Both the position numbers and the translations under genes were made by a program. The notes under the pieces were generated by a model. The model searched no databases, was not told the origin of the DNA, and saw only the letters and a list, made by a program, of their open reading frames with translations. 64,000 nucleotides of DNA, taken from contig JAFEKR010000013.1 in assembly GCA_019022495.1 (NCBI GenBank), positions 930,001 through 994,000 on the forward strand. The letters run 5' to 3'. This DNA comes from Epichloe hybrida. Lineage: Eukaryota; Ascomycota; Sordariomycetes; Hypocreales; Clavicipitaceae. Positions 47,302 to 59,107 of this stretch are shown in pieces; within the stretch, counting starts at the first letter, position 1, and each line of letters starts with the position of its first letter.

Positions 47302-49519
47302 TCAAACGGTTTTCCCGCCACAGTCGGGAATCTTCACGCCGGGCTTGAGCTGGCGGTTCACATCCATCAATCCCCACTTGTCCTCCCACTCCTTGTCCTT
47401 CTCGTTGAATCGAATCTTCCAGGGCTCGTCGAATGCTTCGAACCAGAAGTAGTTGGTGCCGTTAGCCAACGCTTCACATACCCAGTTCTTCATGAATGTA
47501 TTCATGCCGTCGATGCTGGCAACAGAGCCAGAAGTGGATGATGTGCATACTGGAGACTCGCCACAGTTTTTACCACCAGCACTAGGCCATCCTGTTTCCG
47601 AGATGATATTCTTCGCATTGTCTGCTTTCCAGAATTGTTTGTCCTTTCCAGTCCAGAAACTATATGTCCAGCTTGCAGCAATGTCAGCCGACTTGCCTGC
47701 AAAGAATGGATGGATGTTGGCCATGACATAGTCGCTCTTAGCGGCGAGGTCAGCCGTCCAATCGTCGCCCAGATCTGATGATGCCACGGGGAGTTTGATA
47801 CCCTTGCTGGTAAAGTTGCTGCGTACCCCATCCAGCACAGTCCCCAACTGTGTGACCGTCATTTCTTTGCGGAAGAGAATTTCGTTCGCAACAATGACGC
47901 CTTCGAATGGATCGGCCCCGTACTGATCTAGGATATCCCACATTTGCGACAGCTGTCGCGCATTGGTGGTCGCGTTTTTGTCCTGCCAAACGCCCAGCCA
48001 GACTTTGACGCTTTCCTTTAGCCTGAGCTTCTCAATGGCGTGGACCACCATCTGCGTCTGGTTGCAGTCGGTGCCGTACAGTCGAATTTTGTTCGTCAAT
48101 TGGCTGAGAACCGCAACATCACGGGTAATGTTGTTCTGTGAGGGCGGGTTGTGCAGGCAGTCGGGATACTGCGTGTTAAGAGGTGTGTAATCCATGCCGG
48201 GAAACACTTTATGCAAATTTTTGTTGTTCATGAGCGCCTTTATTTCGGAGCTGTTGATATCAAGGTCGCCATTCTTCTTGGCGTCATCTGCTGCTGACTG
48301 GCCGTCGCCACCGCCTCCGGATTTCTTGTTGCCTGCAATCATGCTGCCAACAACACCTCCCACAATGGCACCCGCAACAATCAGAAATATGAGGATAATG
48401 ACGGCCCATTTCCGTTTCTTGCTGCGGCCACCACTTTTACTCGGCATCCGATTGCCCGACTTTTCGCGAGCGGATCCTGACTGATATCCTGCCATGACGA
48501 GGTTAGACTTGTTGTGTTGGTCGAGGAATCAAAGAGGTTCTGCTGATAAACATACCACTGCGACCTGCAACACCCCCTACTGCTGCTGCCGCCGCCGCCC
48601 CAGCAGCAGCAGGGCCAATCCCTGGCCTAGTCCTGTCGGATTGCGGCAGGCTGAGCATCGAGTTGCGCTGGCTGGGCCTCCCGTAATGCAAGCCATCATC
48701 TCCATCATCGGCGATTTCGTGGGGATTCACCACCCCGAGACTGGCGTCGTGGTATCTTTGTGAGGAGGAAAGTCCCTGATAAGGGTCGTCTGCGAATGAA
48801 TCCGTGCCGAAGCTTCGCAAACTCCGTGCTGGTGAGTGTGTAGCTGAAGGGGTGCCGAACGGGTTGAGACTTGAACGGGACCCCTGCTCGGGCATCTGAT
48901 GCTGTCCTGGCCCACGGTTGTATACGGTTTCCGGCGCATATCCACCAGGCTGTGAGCTCTGGTATCCAGAAGTTGAAGTGCTGGGATACTGTGCTCTCGA
49001 CGGTGGTGGAGGCAGTCGACCTGTGCCACCATCAGCGGCGTTGTAAGCACTGCCGGCCATAGCACCGGCTGCATGTTCGCTGAAATTGTCCGCGTCAGGT
49101 GCCATGTTGCTTTGAGCTACGTGCTCAGCATATGGTTGGCTGTGAGCGCTTCGGCCTGAGCTTTGATTGTAGGCGGAGAAACCATTGTGATGAGGGGGGG
49201 GAGGTGGTGGTGCCGCTTCTCCGTGGTCGTACCCATAGCTGCCAGAGGAAGAGCTATCATGTCCCACATAAGGCTGATACGGTTGGTATTGTTGTTGTTG
49301 TTGTTGTTGCTGTTGTTGCTGCTGCTGATGCATTCTGCCGGATGCATACGGGTCCTGTGGGTGATTGGACGAGGTATTGTCGTAGTAGGGCGGTACCGGG
49401 TTAGAATAACTGTGCTCATAACCATTTCCAGCGCCTCTCTGTAATGGCATGCCATTGTATTCGGGTGGAGCATCAAGAGGCTCCCTCTCGTAGGGGTCAC
49501 CCCTCGGATAGCGCTGCAT
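47302..49519 (-). CDS. Membrane-anchored GH17 endo-beta-1,3-glucanase (BtgC-like)
   Basis: Type II membrane glucanase of the cell wall. Exons 49519-48556 and 48488-47302 give 716 residues. The N-terminal 320 residues are predicted cytosolic, rich in Gln, Pro, Ser and Tyr, with a run of 13 Gln and the family-typical [12 protein letters not shown] near its end. A membrane span follows ([21 protein letters not shown]). The luminal/extracellular GH17 domain contains [11 protein letters not shown], the general acid Glu in VANEILFR, and the nucleophile Glu in [12 protein letters not shown], then [13 protein letters not shown]. The in-frame sequence extends upstream, but the first ATG ([13 protein letters not shown]) is preferred. 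Glu residues for catalysis are both present, so it is probably active. Confidence 0.93.
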
Positions 49520-52500
49520 GATGGGCGAGAGATGAGGAGGGTGTTGCAAGGGATGAAGTGGCGGACCGGATCGCCAGGGAAGCCCAAGGGCAATCAAGTG
49601 CTCGTGCGCAGGGCGAAGTGAATCGTCAGCGGGTGCACAAGCACTTGATGTATCTTGAGCACGCAAAAGCGCAACAAAGCTTGATCGCCGTCTCGAATTT
49701 GACTCGTGGAATGTTGCGCGAGAAGTGACAGTTTGGTCTCACTGGTGATCTTCTATCCGAAGCCGAGAAGCGAAGGCAGGACTAAATTGCCTGGGACAAT
49801 GTAGAATGAGCGGAGTGCGCTTTCGACGCGAGGATTTGATTTCCCCCCCCGGATCCCCCGGGTCGTTTATCGTGAGAGTTCTGTGGCCGCAGAAGGCGTA
49901 AAGCTTATGCTTATTGATGGACGGCGATGGAAGGTTGTCGCCGCGGTGATGGAGGGAGGAGCCAGCCAGGCCAACCCGACTCTGATGGCGGCGCTAACTT
50001 TGTATAAGCCTGCTAATAAACCGCCGGATCCAGTGATTACGGCGAGTGCGGTGCTGTTGCGACCGAGCGGCGAGCGGCGATCAGACACAACTGCAGACCC
50101 GGAGAAGCGAAGCGACGAGTTTATTTGACAGGGCTCTCTGGCGTTTGCAGGAACCGAGAATCTCGACGGGCGACTGCTTCAAAAGGGCGAAGTGGACAGA
50201 CAGACAGACAGACAGACAGGCAGGCGGGAGACGGCAGGAGTGAAGAGTGAAGGGGACGAGAAGAGGCAGAGACGGGAGCGAGAGCGAGACACAGAGTTGT
50301 TGACATATGCAGCCACGGACTAATGCAAATGCAGCGCTTTGCCTTGCAACAAGTTGGAGCGAGGCTGATCAGTGAGACGACGCCAGTGAGACGACGCCAG
50401 TGAGACGACGCCAGGGTGAGCACTGAGCAGCACCAGCCAAGTCAGTTCGTATCCAGCCGCCAGTGTGGCCAGTCCACGAAACGGGTGCCCGAGTAACCCT
50501 GGCAGTGCTGCCACCTGCCACCCAGCTGCAACACTCCATCCCGCAGCACTCCATCCCAAGAAAAAAAAAAAAAAAAGACAACCAGATAATCATGAGTCCA
50601 TGACACCGCCAGACATCCGGCCAAAGATGAGACGTTGGCCTGCGTCAGTAAGACTCAGCACACTCACTGACTCGACTGAACTACCCCTACCTACTCGACC
50701 CCTACCTACTCGACCAACCAATCAACCAACCAATCAACCAACCAGCATAGCGAGAAAGTGATGCCTAAGATCTGAGGCCACAATATCCAACAGAACCGAT
50801 GGGTCGATTACCCATGTTTGAAGGGAACATTCTGGGCCCACATGTCTGTCCGTTGTACGGAGGACCAATCACACAGAATGAATGGTTGTTGGCTGGGGTA
50901 ATCGGGAATCTTCTCGGAGAACCATGTTTGCATGCCACAGGTCACAAAGCTGGAGAACGTGTTTTCCTCGGAGTGCTCACCCATCTGTTCAGTGGTGTCG
51001 ACATGGCTGTCTTCTTCGAATGTCGATGAGGAAGAAATTTTCTTATTCGATCCGCCCAAGGGACTCAACGCAGTGGGTGGTAAGACAGGTGGTAATACGT
51101 TCGCCAACTCAAGGCACTAGAAATTACAGATCGAGGAACATACAGCAAACAGGTCACGAACACAGCCACCGGCGGAAGCACGCAGTCTATTTTTGACCGC
51201 GTCTCGAAACTTTAGCCGGGTCGACCAAGAAATGTACAATATGGCGTCAAATTGTCGCCTGTGGCGAGTGACCCAATTCGGTCAACTGATTCTAGGAATC
51301 TTGCGACATGCATAACACAAATTAGTTCGCGAGAGACAGCCTCGCGGATATCCGAGTCATTTTTGGTGGTGTGGCGGTATTGCTTCTTTTCTTTCACGGC
51401 AGCAAGCCATCATCACCAAGGAATCAATCTCACATGTTGCGCCAGCGACAACAAAAAGTACGAACCACCAAACAAGACTGAAGTGCAGAGAACCAGTGAA
51501 TGCAGCAGAATAATTTGAAGGCACCCCTTGCGTACATTTGCGGCGCCCAGGTTGTCAGACCAACCCAACAAGCAGTGAATGGATCGTCGTTGTGTTTACC
51601 ATGGACGGTCCGCCTTCCATTCCAACCGCAATTGGCTCAGCCGCCCCCATTGTTCCTAATAAATAAGTCGAGCAGCGTTCACCAGCTCTAATTACGAGCA
51701 CGGTCGGATGACTGCACTTCATGTTGACTAGGCATTGGGCAATGTGCATCGAAATTTGATGAGGCGCATCTTTTCAGGCGGACCAAACCTGACTATTACC
51801 ATTCTCTGCGCGCTCATTACGGAAATGGCAGTCGTCGGCAATCAAACGCCTGATATTCGTGCTGTTGGCTCTTTACACTAAACAACGGTGCAAACCCACA
51901 GAAATAACCGTGCGAGGTCTGACACGGCCCCAGTCTCGAAACGATATGACGTGACGCGGTCAGCTATTCGGAACAGATTTATCCTCAGCGTCGATCAATG
52001 ACTCTCTTTCCTGTCGAGCCTCCGAAGCTCCCACACTTCCTTGACTGGACTGGGGTGAGTGAAATGCCCCTGGCAGGCAAACAGCAAGGTAGCGGAACTG
52101 TATCAGACTGGAGCTCTTATTACGGATCCGTATGTACATAGTTTCCACTTGCCACGCGCCCCGAAGGCAAGAAAGATATCAAGGGAAGAGTACTGGACGT
52201 CAAGCCCTTCAACCTATGGCCAAGTCGTTTTGAAATGGTCAACAACAGATCATTCCACTACCAGTACTCGCTTGTGCCGAGTCTGCTACTCTTCAAGGCC
52301 GTGTCTCTTTCGCTGCGGCAACATTGCATCGCCTCGCACAATTGATGCAGATGACTAGTCACTCTTGATTTGGTCATCTAGACCAAGGCATTCCCGATGA
52401 GTCAAGGGATTGTTGCCCGGGGTATAAGGGGGGATAAGAGCACCTTACCTGTCTTTTGCAACAGGGATGACTGTGCCAATCCCTCTAGGCCGGCCGAGAG

Positions 52501-53300
52501 TGAGAGTAAAGTAAGCCGCAGAGCCGCACAGTACGCCTTGGGTTGTCGTCTTTACCTCACACCGCATCTGCATTTGACCTGATTATAGATCTCAGCTTCG
52601 CTGCGCCAATCAGGCAGTTGGCGCACAGCGGAACATCAGCCAGGGTCTCTCTGTGCTCTCAGTTGCGGCGGGTACAACAGACATGGCATTGTATCGCAAT
52701 TGTCCCGTACCGCCGCCGCCATGAACCTTGTTGTTCGTCATTTCTCCGCCTCTAATCCGTATCACGGAGAACATCAGCGCCGACACATCCATGCTTGGAA
52801 CACCCAGAGTCCCAGACACCACCACAGCTGTCCACTTGCCAAGCACCAAGCCCCTCCCTGCCCGCGTTTGTTTCCGTGGGTCAGAAAAGGCACAAAGCAT
52901 CTTCATCATCAGCCCGGGCTCTCCCCGCCCTGTTCCCCATGATTTGATTAGACTCCAACTCGTGACCCCGGGTCCGTTTACCGAGTCGGCACATCTGAAT
53001 GCCCGTCGTACATGTCATGCCCTGTCAGGACTGCGCGTCCTGAATTGAGCTGCTTGTTGGCAGAGTTCGGGGTGGCGGCTTGGGTGCTCATTAGTCGCTC
53101 CAATTCCAGTATTTCCCATGGCCGGTATTCTTGTCTTTCTATAGAGACCGACCGAGCCAACAGGCGCCGTTTCCAACGTCTGGTGCGTCTTCGATTTACA
53201 TCATCTAGCCCTGCGCTAGACTTTGGACTCGTCCAGTCCCCACTGCCAGCTTCCCGCATCCTTCATCGAGTTGCTTCAGCTTAGCCGCCCGCACCCCGTC
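49520..53300. other. 3.8-kb gene-poor stretch
   Basis: No gene is supported. Open frames (for example on the minus strand at about 50808-51107 and on the plus strand near 52059-52358) lack domains, starts in good context or splice support. Repeats: GACA copies at about 50199-50220, three copies of the 14-mer TGAGACGACGCCAG at about 50372-50414, and CTACC/AATCAACC copies at 50685-50745. It may hold long regulatory sequence for the divergent GH17 and Zn-cluster genes. Confidence 0.5.
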
Positions 53301-55793
53301 ATGGAGATTCAATTTTCTATCCCACTGCATCCTGCCAGGAAGGGCAGCTCTTCTCAGTAAGTCGACCGGTCATATCGAATCCCTCACGTATACGGCTTTC
53401 GCCATGCGTGTCTGTGTGTGTGTGTGCGTGGCCGTGAAGTTGGCTCAACGTCGCGTTGTTCCACTCCTGACTCATGAGCTCAACTAGGCCGCCATCTGCC
53501 TCTTCGACGAAGCAATCAGCTGCGGCAGGGCGTGGAAGTACGCATAGATTTGCGCTTGGTCAAGAACCAGGCACACGAGACGGAGCTCAGCCCGCGCTCG
53601 AACGGGATGTGCTACTTGTGAGTTGCCATGATTGTTTTCTTCGTCCAAGCCGCAGACCATCATGACTAACTCATGCGGCCATATCTTTTAGGCAAGTAAG
53701 TTTTCACTGTCAGCCAAGTACTTCTCCAGCTTTTATCAAAAGCCAGCCACATATATGCATATATATACATGAGCATGTGCACAGGCCCAGACACATTATC
53801 CAACGACCTCGCTGAACTTTTCAATAACCTCGTGCTTTCCAGAAAGCGTCATGTGAAATGCGACGAAAATAGGCCAGCATGCCTGAAATGTCTCAAGTGG
53901 CGTGGCTATTGCGACGCTTATACAGAACCATCGGCTGCCCGGCCCTTGACCTCCCCATCATCGTTTTCGCGAGATGTGGCCGCCGATGAGAACGGCCAGC
54001 TAATCCATGAGAAAAGGGCGCCGCTTATACTCACAGAACCAGATGTCAACACCGTCCGATTCTCCAGTAGCGAACAGAAGGCGTACTTTGATGCATGGGC
54101 TGGTGGAGGGCTGAATCAAGCGCGGTTATGGACGGCGACGATGCCTCAGGTGACAATGGAGGAAACCACTCTACGGTACGGTGCCATGGCCGTGGGGGCG
54201 TTGCGCAAAGCATACGAAGCCGAGGGCTCATCAGCAGAACTCGGAAACGGAAGCAAACACTATCTCAATGCTGTCATTTTCTATTGTCAGGCTCTGCGTC
54301 TCCAGTCGAAGGCGAAAACCACCAGGGAGGGACTGCGAACTGCATTGCTGTCGTCGCTCTTGTTCATCTGTTTCGAGGCTCAAAGAGGAAATATGCCTGC
54401 TGCACTAAAGCATGCAACCCATGGATTCAGCATGCTGAATGAGTTGGCGGCGTGTACAAACCTTGCATCAGACCTGGTCAGTATCGCTCAAGCACCGCCG
54501 GTCTTGGTCCAGGAGATCCTCGACTGTTTCAAGCCTCTGGAACTGCAGTCAAGATCGTTCGTGGGCTCATACAAAAAGTTCTTCTTCCCGCCAAATCAAG
54601 CTTCTCCGGGCAGAGGGGCAGCAGCAGGACCAATTTCAACCACTCCCGCTGGCCATCCATACACTGCTAGTCGTGGCCTAGAACCTCAAGCCAGTCCAGC
54701 CGCAAGTTCGGACATGTCGACGCCGCTTGATGCGGACAAGAGTCCGACTTTAACAGCAGCAGGCACATCGTTTCAAACAGGTCTCCCGAGCCCGCAAAGC
54801 CAGAACAGCAATCCAGCAACTCCTCCACAACATTCTTCTCCACAAGCAGCGCGTCGATTCGGCTCCATAGCCCCGTTCACAAAACACTCACCTTACTTCC
54901 GACCACGCCAATTCAATATTACTACGTTGGACAAACTTCCCCCGACGTTCAGGGATCTGGAGGAGGCCCAAGGTTATTGGAGCCTCGTGCAAAAAGCCAT
55001 GATCGCGCATGTCCCAATGTTAACCATGGTGACATCCAAGTTGGGCTTGACCCAAGTAGTAACCGAAGCTGAGCTCGATATGAGGCTCTCCAGCGTGAAG
55101 CACAACCCAAACATTGGCAAATTCATTGCTGAAACGCGGTATTGGCTCTCCCGTTGGGCAGAGGCTCTCGAACCTGTCTACCAAGCCATTTGCCGTAACG
55201 CGACCCACGATCCTCGAACATATCTTCACGCCATCAGTCTTCGGATAGAATACGTCATACTGTACATATATACCACCGTTCCGCGATTCTCGGGCCTCAT
55301 CACGGCCAAGAGTCTAACCCCCCAATATCGCGAGATCAACCGCCTCGCCCAGACTCTTCTCCAATCCCGACCAAATTGCGGCTTCGCCATGGACTCAGGC
55401 TGGACGTGGCCACTCTTCATATCGTCCTTTAGTTGCCGTGATCGGAGCGTGCGCGAAGACGCCATCCGCATACTGGGCCAGTACCCGATTCGCAATGCCC
55501 TGAGGGACAGTCGAGTGTTTCGCGCCATCGCCATCCGGAACCAGGAAGTAGAAGAGCAGATTATGACTGAGGGGACCGAACACGAACAGTGGCTACGACT
55601 TAGACGACGAGAATTGATCTTCGAAGATTTCGGTACCTCCATTATTTACAGGTCCGCGCAGAAGAACCACGACACAGGGCAATGGGAGTTGGTAGAGGAG
55701 ATCGCCGACTTCACAGTCCTCCCAGACGGACGACTAGATTGGCATAGACAGCCCGTTTCGGAGTCTGCTTCTATCTTGTCCGGAGTTTGTTAG
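53301..55793 (+). CDS. Zn(II)2Cys6 transcription factor with a 4-nt micro-exon
   Basis: Fungal-specific nuclear regulator. Exons 53301-53356, 53488-53537, 53591-53617, 53691-53694 and 53843-55793 sum to 695 residues with every phase consistent. The zinc cluster is assembled across three introns: RARTGCATCKKRHVKCDE, then NRPACLKCLKWRGYC, giving C-x2-C-x6-C-x6-C-x2-C-x6-C. Exon 4 is only GCAA and completes the second cysteine codon and part of the following lysine; without it the next exon would be read as a stop. The large last exon holds a middle homology region of the fungal transcription factor 2 type (YFDAWAGGGLNQARLW, then LRYGAMAVGALRKAY), a Ser/Pro/Gln-rich linker, and a C-terminal helical part. 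Target genes are unknown. Exons 1 and 2 are the less certain part. Confidence 0.82.
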
Positions 55794-56393
55794 TAGATTA
55801 TAGCATGAGAGACCCCATGAGTGCTCGGCCCGGAATCATGCAAACTGGGTCAGAGCTTGAAGCAGGAGCCAACGGTTCTTGAAAGAAGAAATAGTAGGAC
55901 CATGCACAATGTTCGAACCAGGCTTGGATTCTTTGAATGTTCATGGGTCGCTGACCTCAAAAGGTTGGTTGCATCAGCGAGACGAATAGTAAAGGGTAAT
56001 ATGGCTGGACGGCTGTATGATGTTCTGTAATGTAATTTTCTTCTATTTCGCAAAGTACAGGCATTATTCCTAGGGTCAATTACGACGTGCAGGGTACTTC
56101 TTAAGCACACTGACCAAAATTGATGTGAGAGCACGAATGATTCACAGAGTTACGGAGCACATTTAACGAGCAATCTCGACGATATGGGATTATTTATCAT
56201 AATCATGCTAAATCCATATAAAATAGTGTATTTGAGGTGAAGTCAAGGATGTCTGCTGGCCTTTCTTCGGGCTACATGCCGAGAGACGAAAGAGTGTCCT
56301 GCATAGTAAGTGAGGTCTAGTTAGGACAAATGCATTCATCGCAGAGTGTGTAACAGCTATAGTGCTTATTCTTTTGAGCCTAAGTACATACAA
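55794..56393. other. Intergenic region upstream of the tRNA
   Basis: AT-rich 3' flank of the transcription factor gene; nothing else recognised. Confidence 0.45.
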
Positions 56394-56475
56394 GCGTAAT
56401 TGGTTTAGTGGTAAAATTCTCCGTTGCCATCCGAGCAACGTCGGGGAGCCCTGGGTTCGATTCCCAGATTACGCA
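56394..56475 (+). tRNA. tRNA-Gly(GCC) with an 11-nt intron
   Basis: The acceptor stem GCGTAAT pairs with ATTACGC, followed by discriminator A at 56475. The D arm is TGGTTTAGTGGTA. The anticodon stem CTCCG pairs with CGGGG around the loop TTGCCAT, anticodon GCC. About 11 nt (CCGAGCAACGT region) sit between position 37 and the 3' half of the stem, the canonical position for a nuclear tRNA intron. The T arm is CTGGG TTCGATT CCCAG. An in-line T run follows after about 40 bp. Total length is 82 nt, 71 nt when spliced. Confidence 0.85.
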
Positions 56476-57071
56476 CTGAATTTACTTTTGCACTGTTCAC
56501 CGTGGACTCGTTTTTTGTTAACTAATCTAGGAATCATTTCATCTTGGTTTCTGTAAGAGTACTGCATCGAGTTGTTTTTGCTTTTGTTAACCTAAATGCA
56601 TGCTTGCCTATTTTTTCATTTTGCAAATCCTTCGTATTCATGTATACTTACAGTAGGTGTATGTATGCAGGCGCTTACTACGAGTAAATCTATTTTCTTT
56701 GTTATGGAACGCGACTTATGCTATACCTCGATTGAAGTGAGGCTGTTCTAGAGACAGAATTTGCATTCATTAAATCATAGGCGTCTCATAATCACAGAGG
56801 CAGGCTCACGAACTTAGCCGTTTGCCATTTGGTCGTTTGTCATTTGGCCGTTTGCCATTGGGAAGCGGGGCGTCTTTTCGCGCTGCCAGCCGCTTGGCAC
56901 TGCTAGTTCTTATTCACAGCTGCCAACTAGTGGCATTGATGTGAGTCCTCCTGAACAAGTTAAAATCGACCTACCTTGGAAACTAATTTTCTTGACTTTT
57001 GCAACCATATGTTATCCAGGATGGGGGGTAATCGCGGTCGCCGGCTGGGTCGTCCTATCCCACGACCTTGC
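56476..57071. other. Intergenic region with GTTTGCCATTTGG-type repeats
   Basis: Four imperfect copies of a 12-mer around GCCGTTTGCCATT are present at about 56816-56862. The remainder is AT-rich. Confidence 0.45.
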
Positions 57072-58652
57072 TCATACTGTTTCTATGTAGCGCTTCATTT
57101 CCCTGGTAAAGACGTTAGCCAGAGTACGCGATGTGTAAATTTGTGTCAATGGAGTGGACCAGAAACTCACCAGTCCGTTACAGCTTCATCAAACAGCCGC
57201 ACTTCATTCTCCCTGGTTCCGCCAAAGTGATCCACAAAGTCATCGCCAAAGATTTCGCGAGCGACGCTTTCCTTGCGCATAAACCTCGCGGTGGCTTCCT
57301 TCAAACTCTTGGCCAGCCGCTCTCCCATGTCGTTTGAGCCACCAGTATCCTGGCCCAGAGCCAACGGGGGGCAAGGAATTTGCAGCTTCTTCTCAACGCC
57401 TCGCCATCCGCAGCCCAGAATGGCAGCCAGGACGAAATAAGGATTCGAATCAGCGCCGGGGGTGCGAACCTCGAACCTCGTGGCACCGGCCTTGGACGTC
57501 GGTGGCGAAATCAGCCTTATTGATGCGGCACGGTGCTCCAGGCCCCACGACACTGTGACGGGGGCCCAAAAGTTCTCGACGAGCCTCTTGTATGAGTTCA
57601 CAGTCGGTGCCAACATGGGCATGATATCAGGCAATCCCTCCAGCAACCCGGCCAAGAAATGACGGCCGAGGTCAGACAGAGCTGCAATGTCGGACCACTT
57701 GGCATCCTCACCCATGCCGTCTCTCGCAAAAAGATTCTTGCCGTTCTTGTCCACCAAGGAAATGTGCATGTGGCCGCTGTTTCCAGGCAGACCCTGCTTG
57801 GGCTTGGCCATGAAGCAGGGGGTGATGCCGTGGTTGACTCCCACACTCTTGACGACGTACTTGAACAGACTTGCGCGGTCAGCCATTTGCGAGATCTCGC
57901 CGAATTCAAGCGCCGCTTCGTAAACACCCGGACCAGACTCGGTGTGCCAGCCCTCAATGTCGCAGGAGAACTTGACGCATGTATTATATACGTCGTAGTA
58001 CCAATCTTTAGTGTGAACGGGCCGGTTGAGCGAGTAGCCAAACATGCCTTCGGTGAGAGAAGGCAGCTGAGAAGGAGGGTTTTGCTGGAGGAACGCTGCG
58101 GGGGAGGCGGATGAGGAATCTGGGCTGCGGAACGTGTAGAATTCGTACTCAGCTGCGTTGTTCAAACAAGAGAAATTAAAAAATGTTCATCGGTGCTCAT
58201 TTGGTATTCCCTCAAACAGACAACTCACCGCCAGCCATGGCCCCATAGCCTTGCGCCTGCACCTTGTCCAACTGCGTCTTCAACAGACCTCTTGAACAAG
58301 CAGCAATGGGCTGCTTGGTCTCGGGATCAAAAAAGTTGACTAGGAAGAACGGGATGTCGTTTTCCCACGGCACGCGACGGAAGGTAGACAGGTCAGGAAT
58401 GGCCAGCATGTCGCGATAGCCATTTTCAGCGTTTGACACCTTGAGCTCCTTCAGATAAGTCTGGTCGTGCATGTCCCATCCGAAAATGACGGAACAGAAG
58501 CCGAATCCGGCTTCGGCAATGGACAAGAACTTCTTCTTGGAGACGAGCTTGCCGCGGAGCATGCCATCAACGTCGATGCCGGCGAGTTTGACACAGTTGT
58601 CGTCGAAAAGAAGCTCCTGTAGGTCACAAGGTGTTATATCTGTAGGCGTCAT
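57072..58652 (-). CDS. Type I-like glutamine synthetase family protein (gamma-glutamyl ligase)
   Basis: Exons, high to low, 58652-58229, 58152-57171 and 57102-57072, give 478 residues, similar to bacterial-type GlnA and longer than the type II enzyme at 4260-6183. Motifs: IDVDGMLRGKLVSKKKF near residue 27; MAGAEYEFYTF formed across intron 1; NSGHMHISLVDKNGKN; APTVNSYKRLVENFWAPVTV; and RLISPP. The last exon encodes only WEMKRYIETV, joined after VTD. Members of this fungal group act as gamma-glutamyl ligases on amines or in FluG-like roles; true glutamine synthesis is not proven. The ATG at 58652 gives the best N-terminus; an upstream in-frame ATG at 58892 would add a low-complexity leader. Confidence 0.9.
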
Positions 58653-58971
58653 GATGGCGGCTTGTCGTGGCCACGAGGTTGACTTGTCTGGGGGGTGGGG
58701 GGGGAGGGGGAGGGGGAGGTCGAAATAAAATGGAAGGACAAGATGGCAAGATGGGAGAAGGAAAGAGGCAGAGGCAGAGGAGAAGCTTCGTCTGAGGGGT
58801 CGGGGTCGAGGTCGGGGTTGGGGTTGGGTTGGTCGGGGGCAGCACTCCAAACGACCAGCTGCACCGGCTGCAACAAGCATTTCTATCGTCATGACTTTGA
58901 AGCGGCACAGTGAGTGGCATGAGTGGCATAACGCATTACTAATTTGGCATGTGGGCGGCAGGGATCAGGCG

Positions 58972-59030
58972 CAGACTTGCACCAGGTTACGGTCGCACAT
59001 TAGAGAGGTCCCGCAAAGGGCTGCCAAAAC
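58972..59030 (+). repeat. Left terminal inverted repeat
   Basis: The 21-bp inner core at 59010-59030 is identical to the reverse complement of 63535-63555. The outer 38 bp matches with a few substitutions and a 1-3 bp gap. The outermost similarity starts with CAGA. Confidence 0.75.
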
Positions 59031-59107
59031 AAAAAAATCCCTCAACCCCTCATTTGCGATTTTGCGATTTTATGATTTTTATAATATATTTTTCGTACAT
59101 TATAATT

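Noticed and set aside
58653..58892. Upstream in-frame extension of the type I-like glutamine synthetase gene
   Set aside because: The added leader is Pro/Arg/Ser low-complexity, whereas the start at 58652 gives a compact N-terminus.
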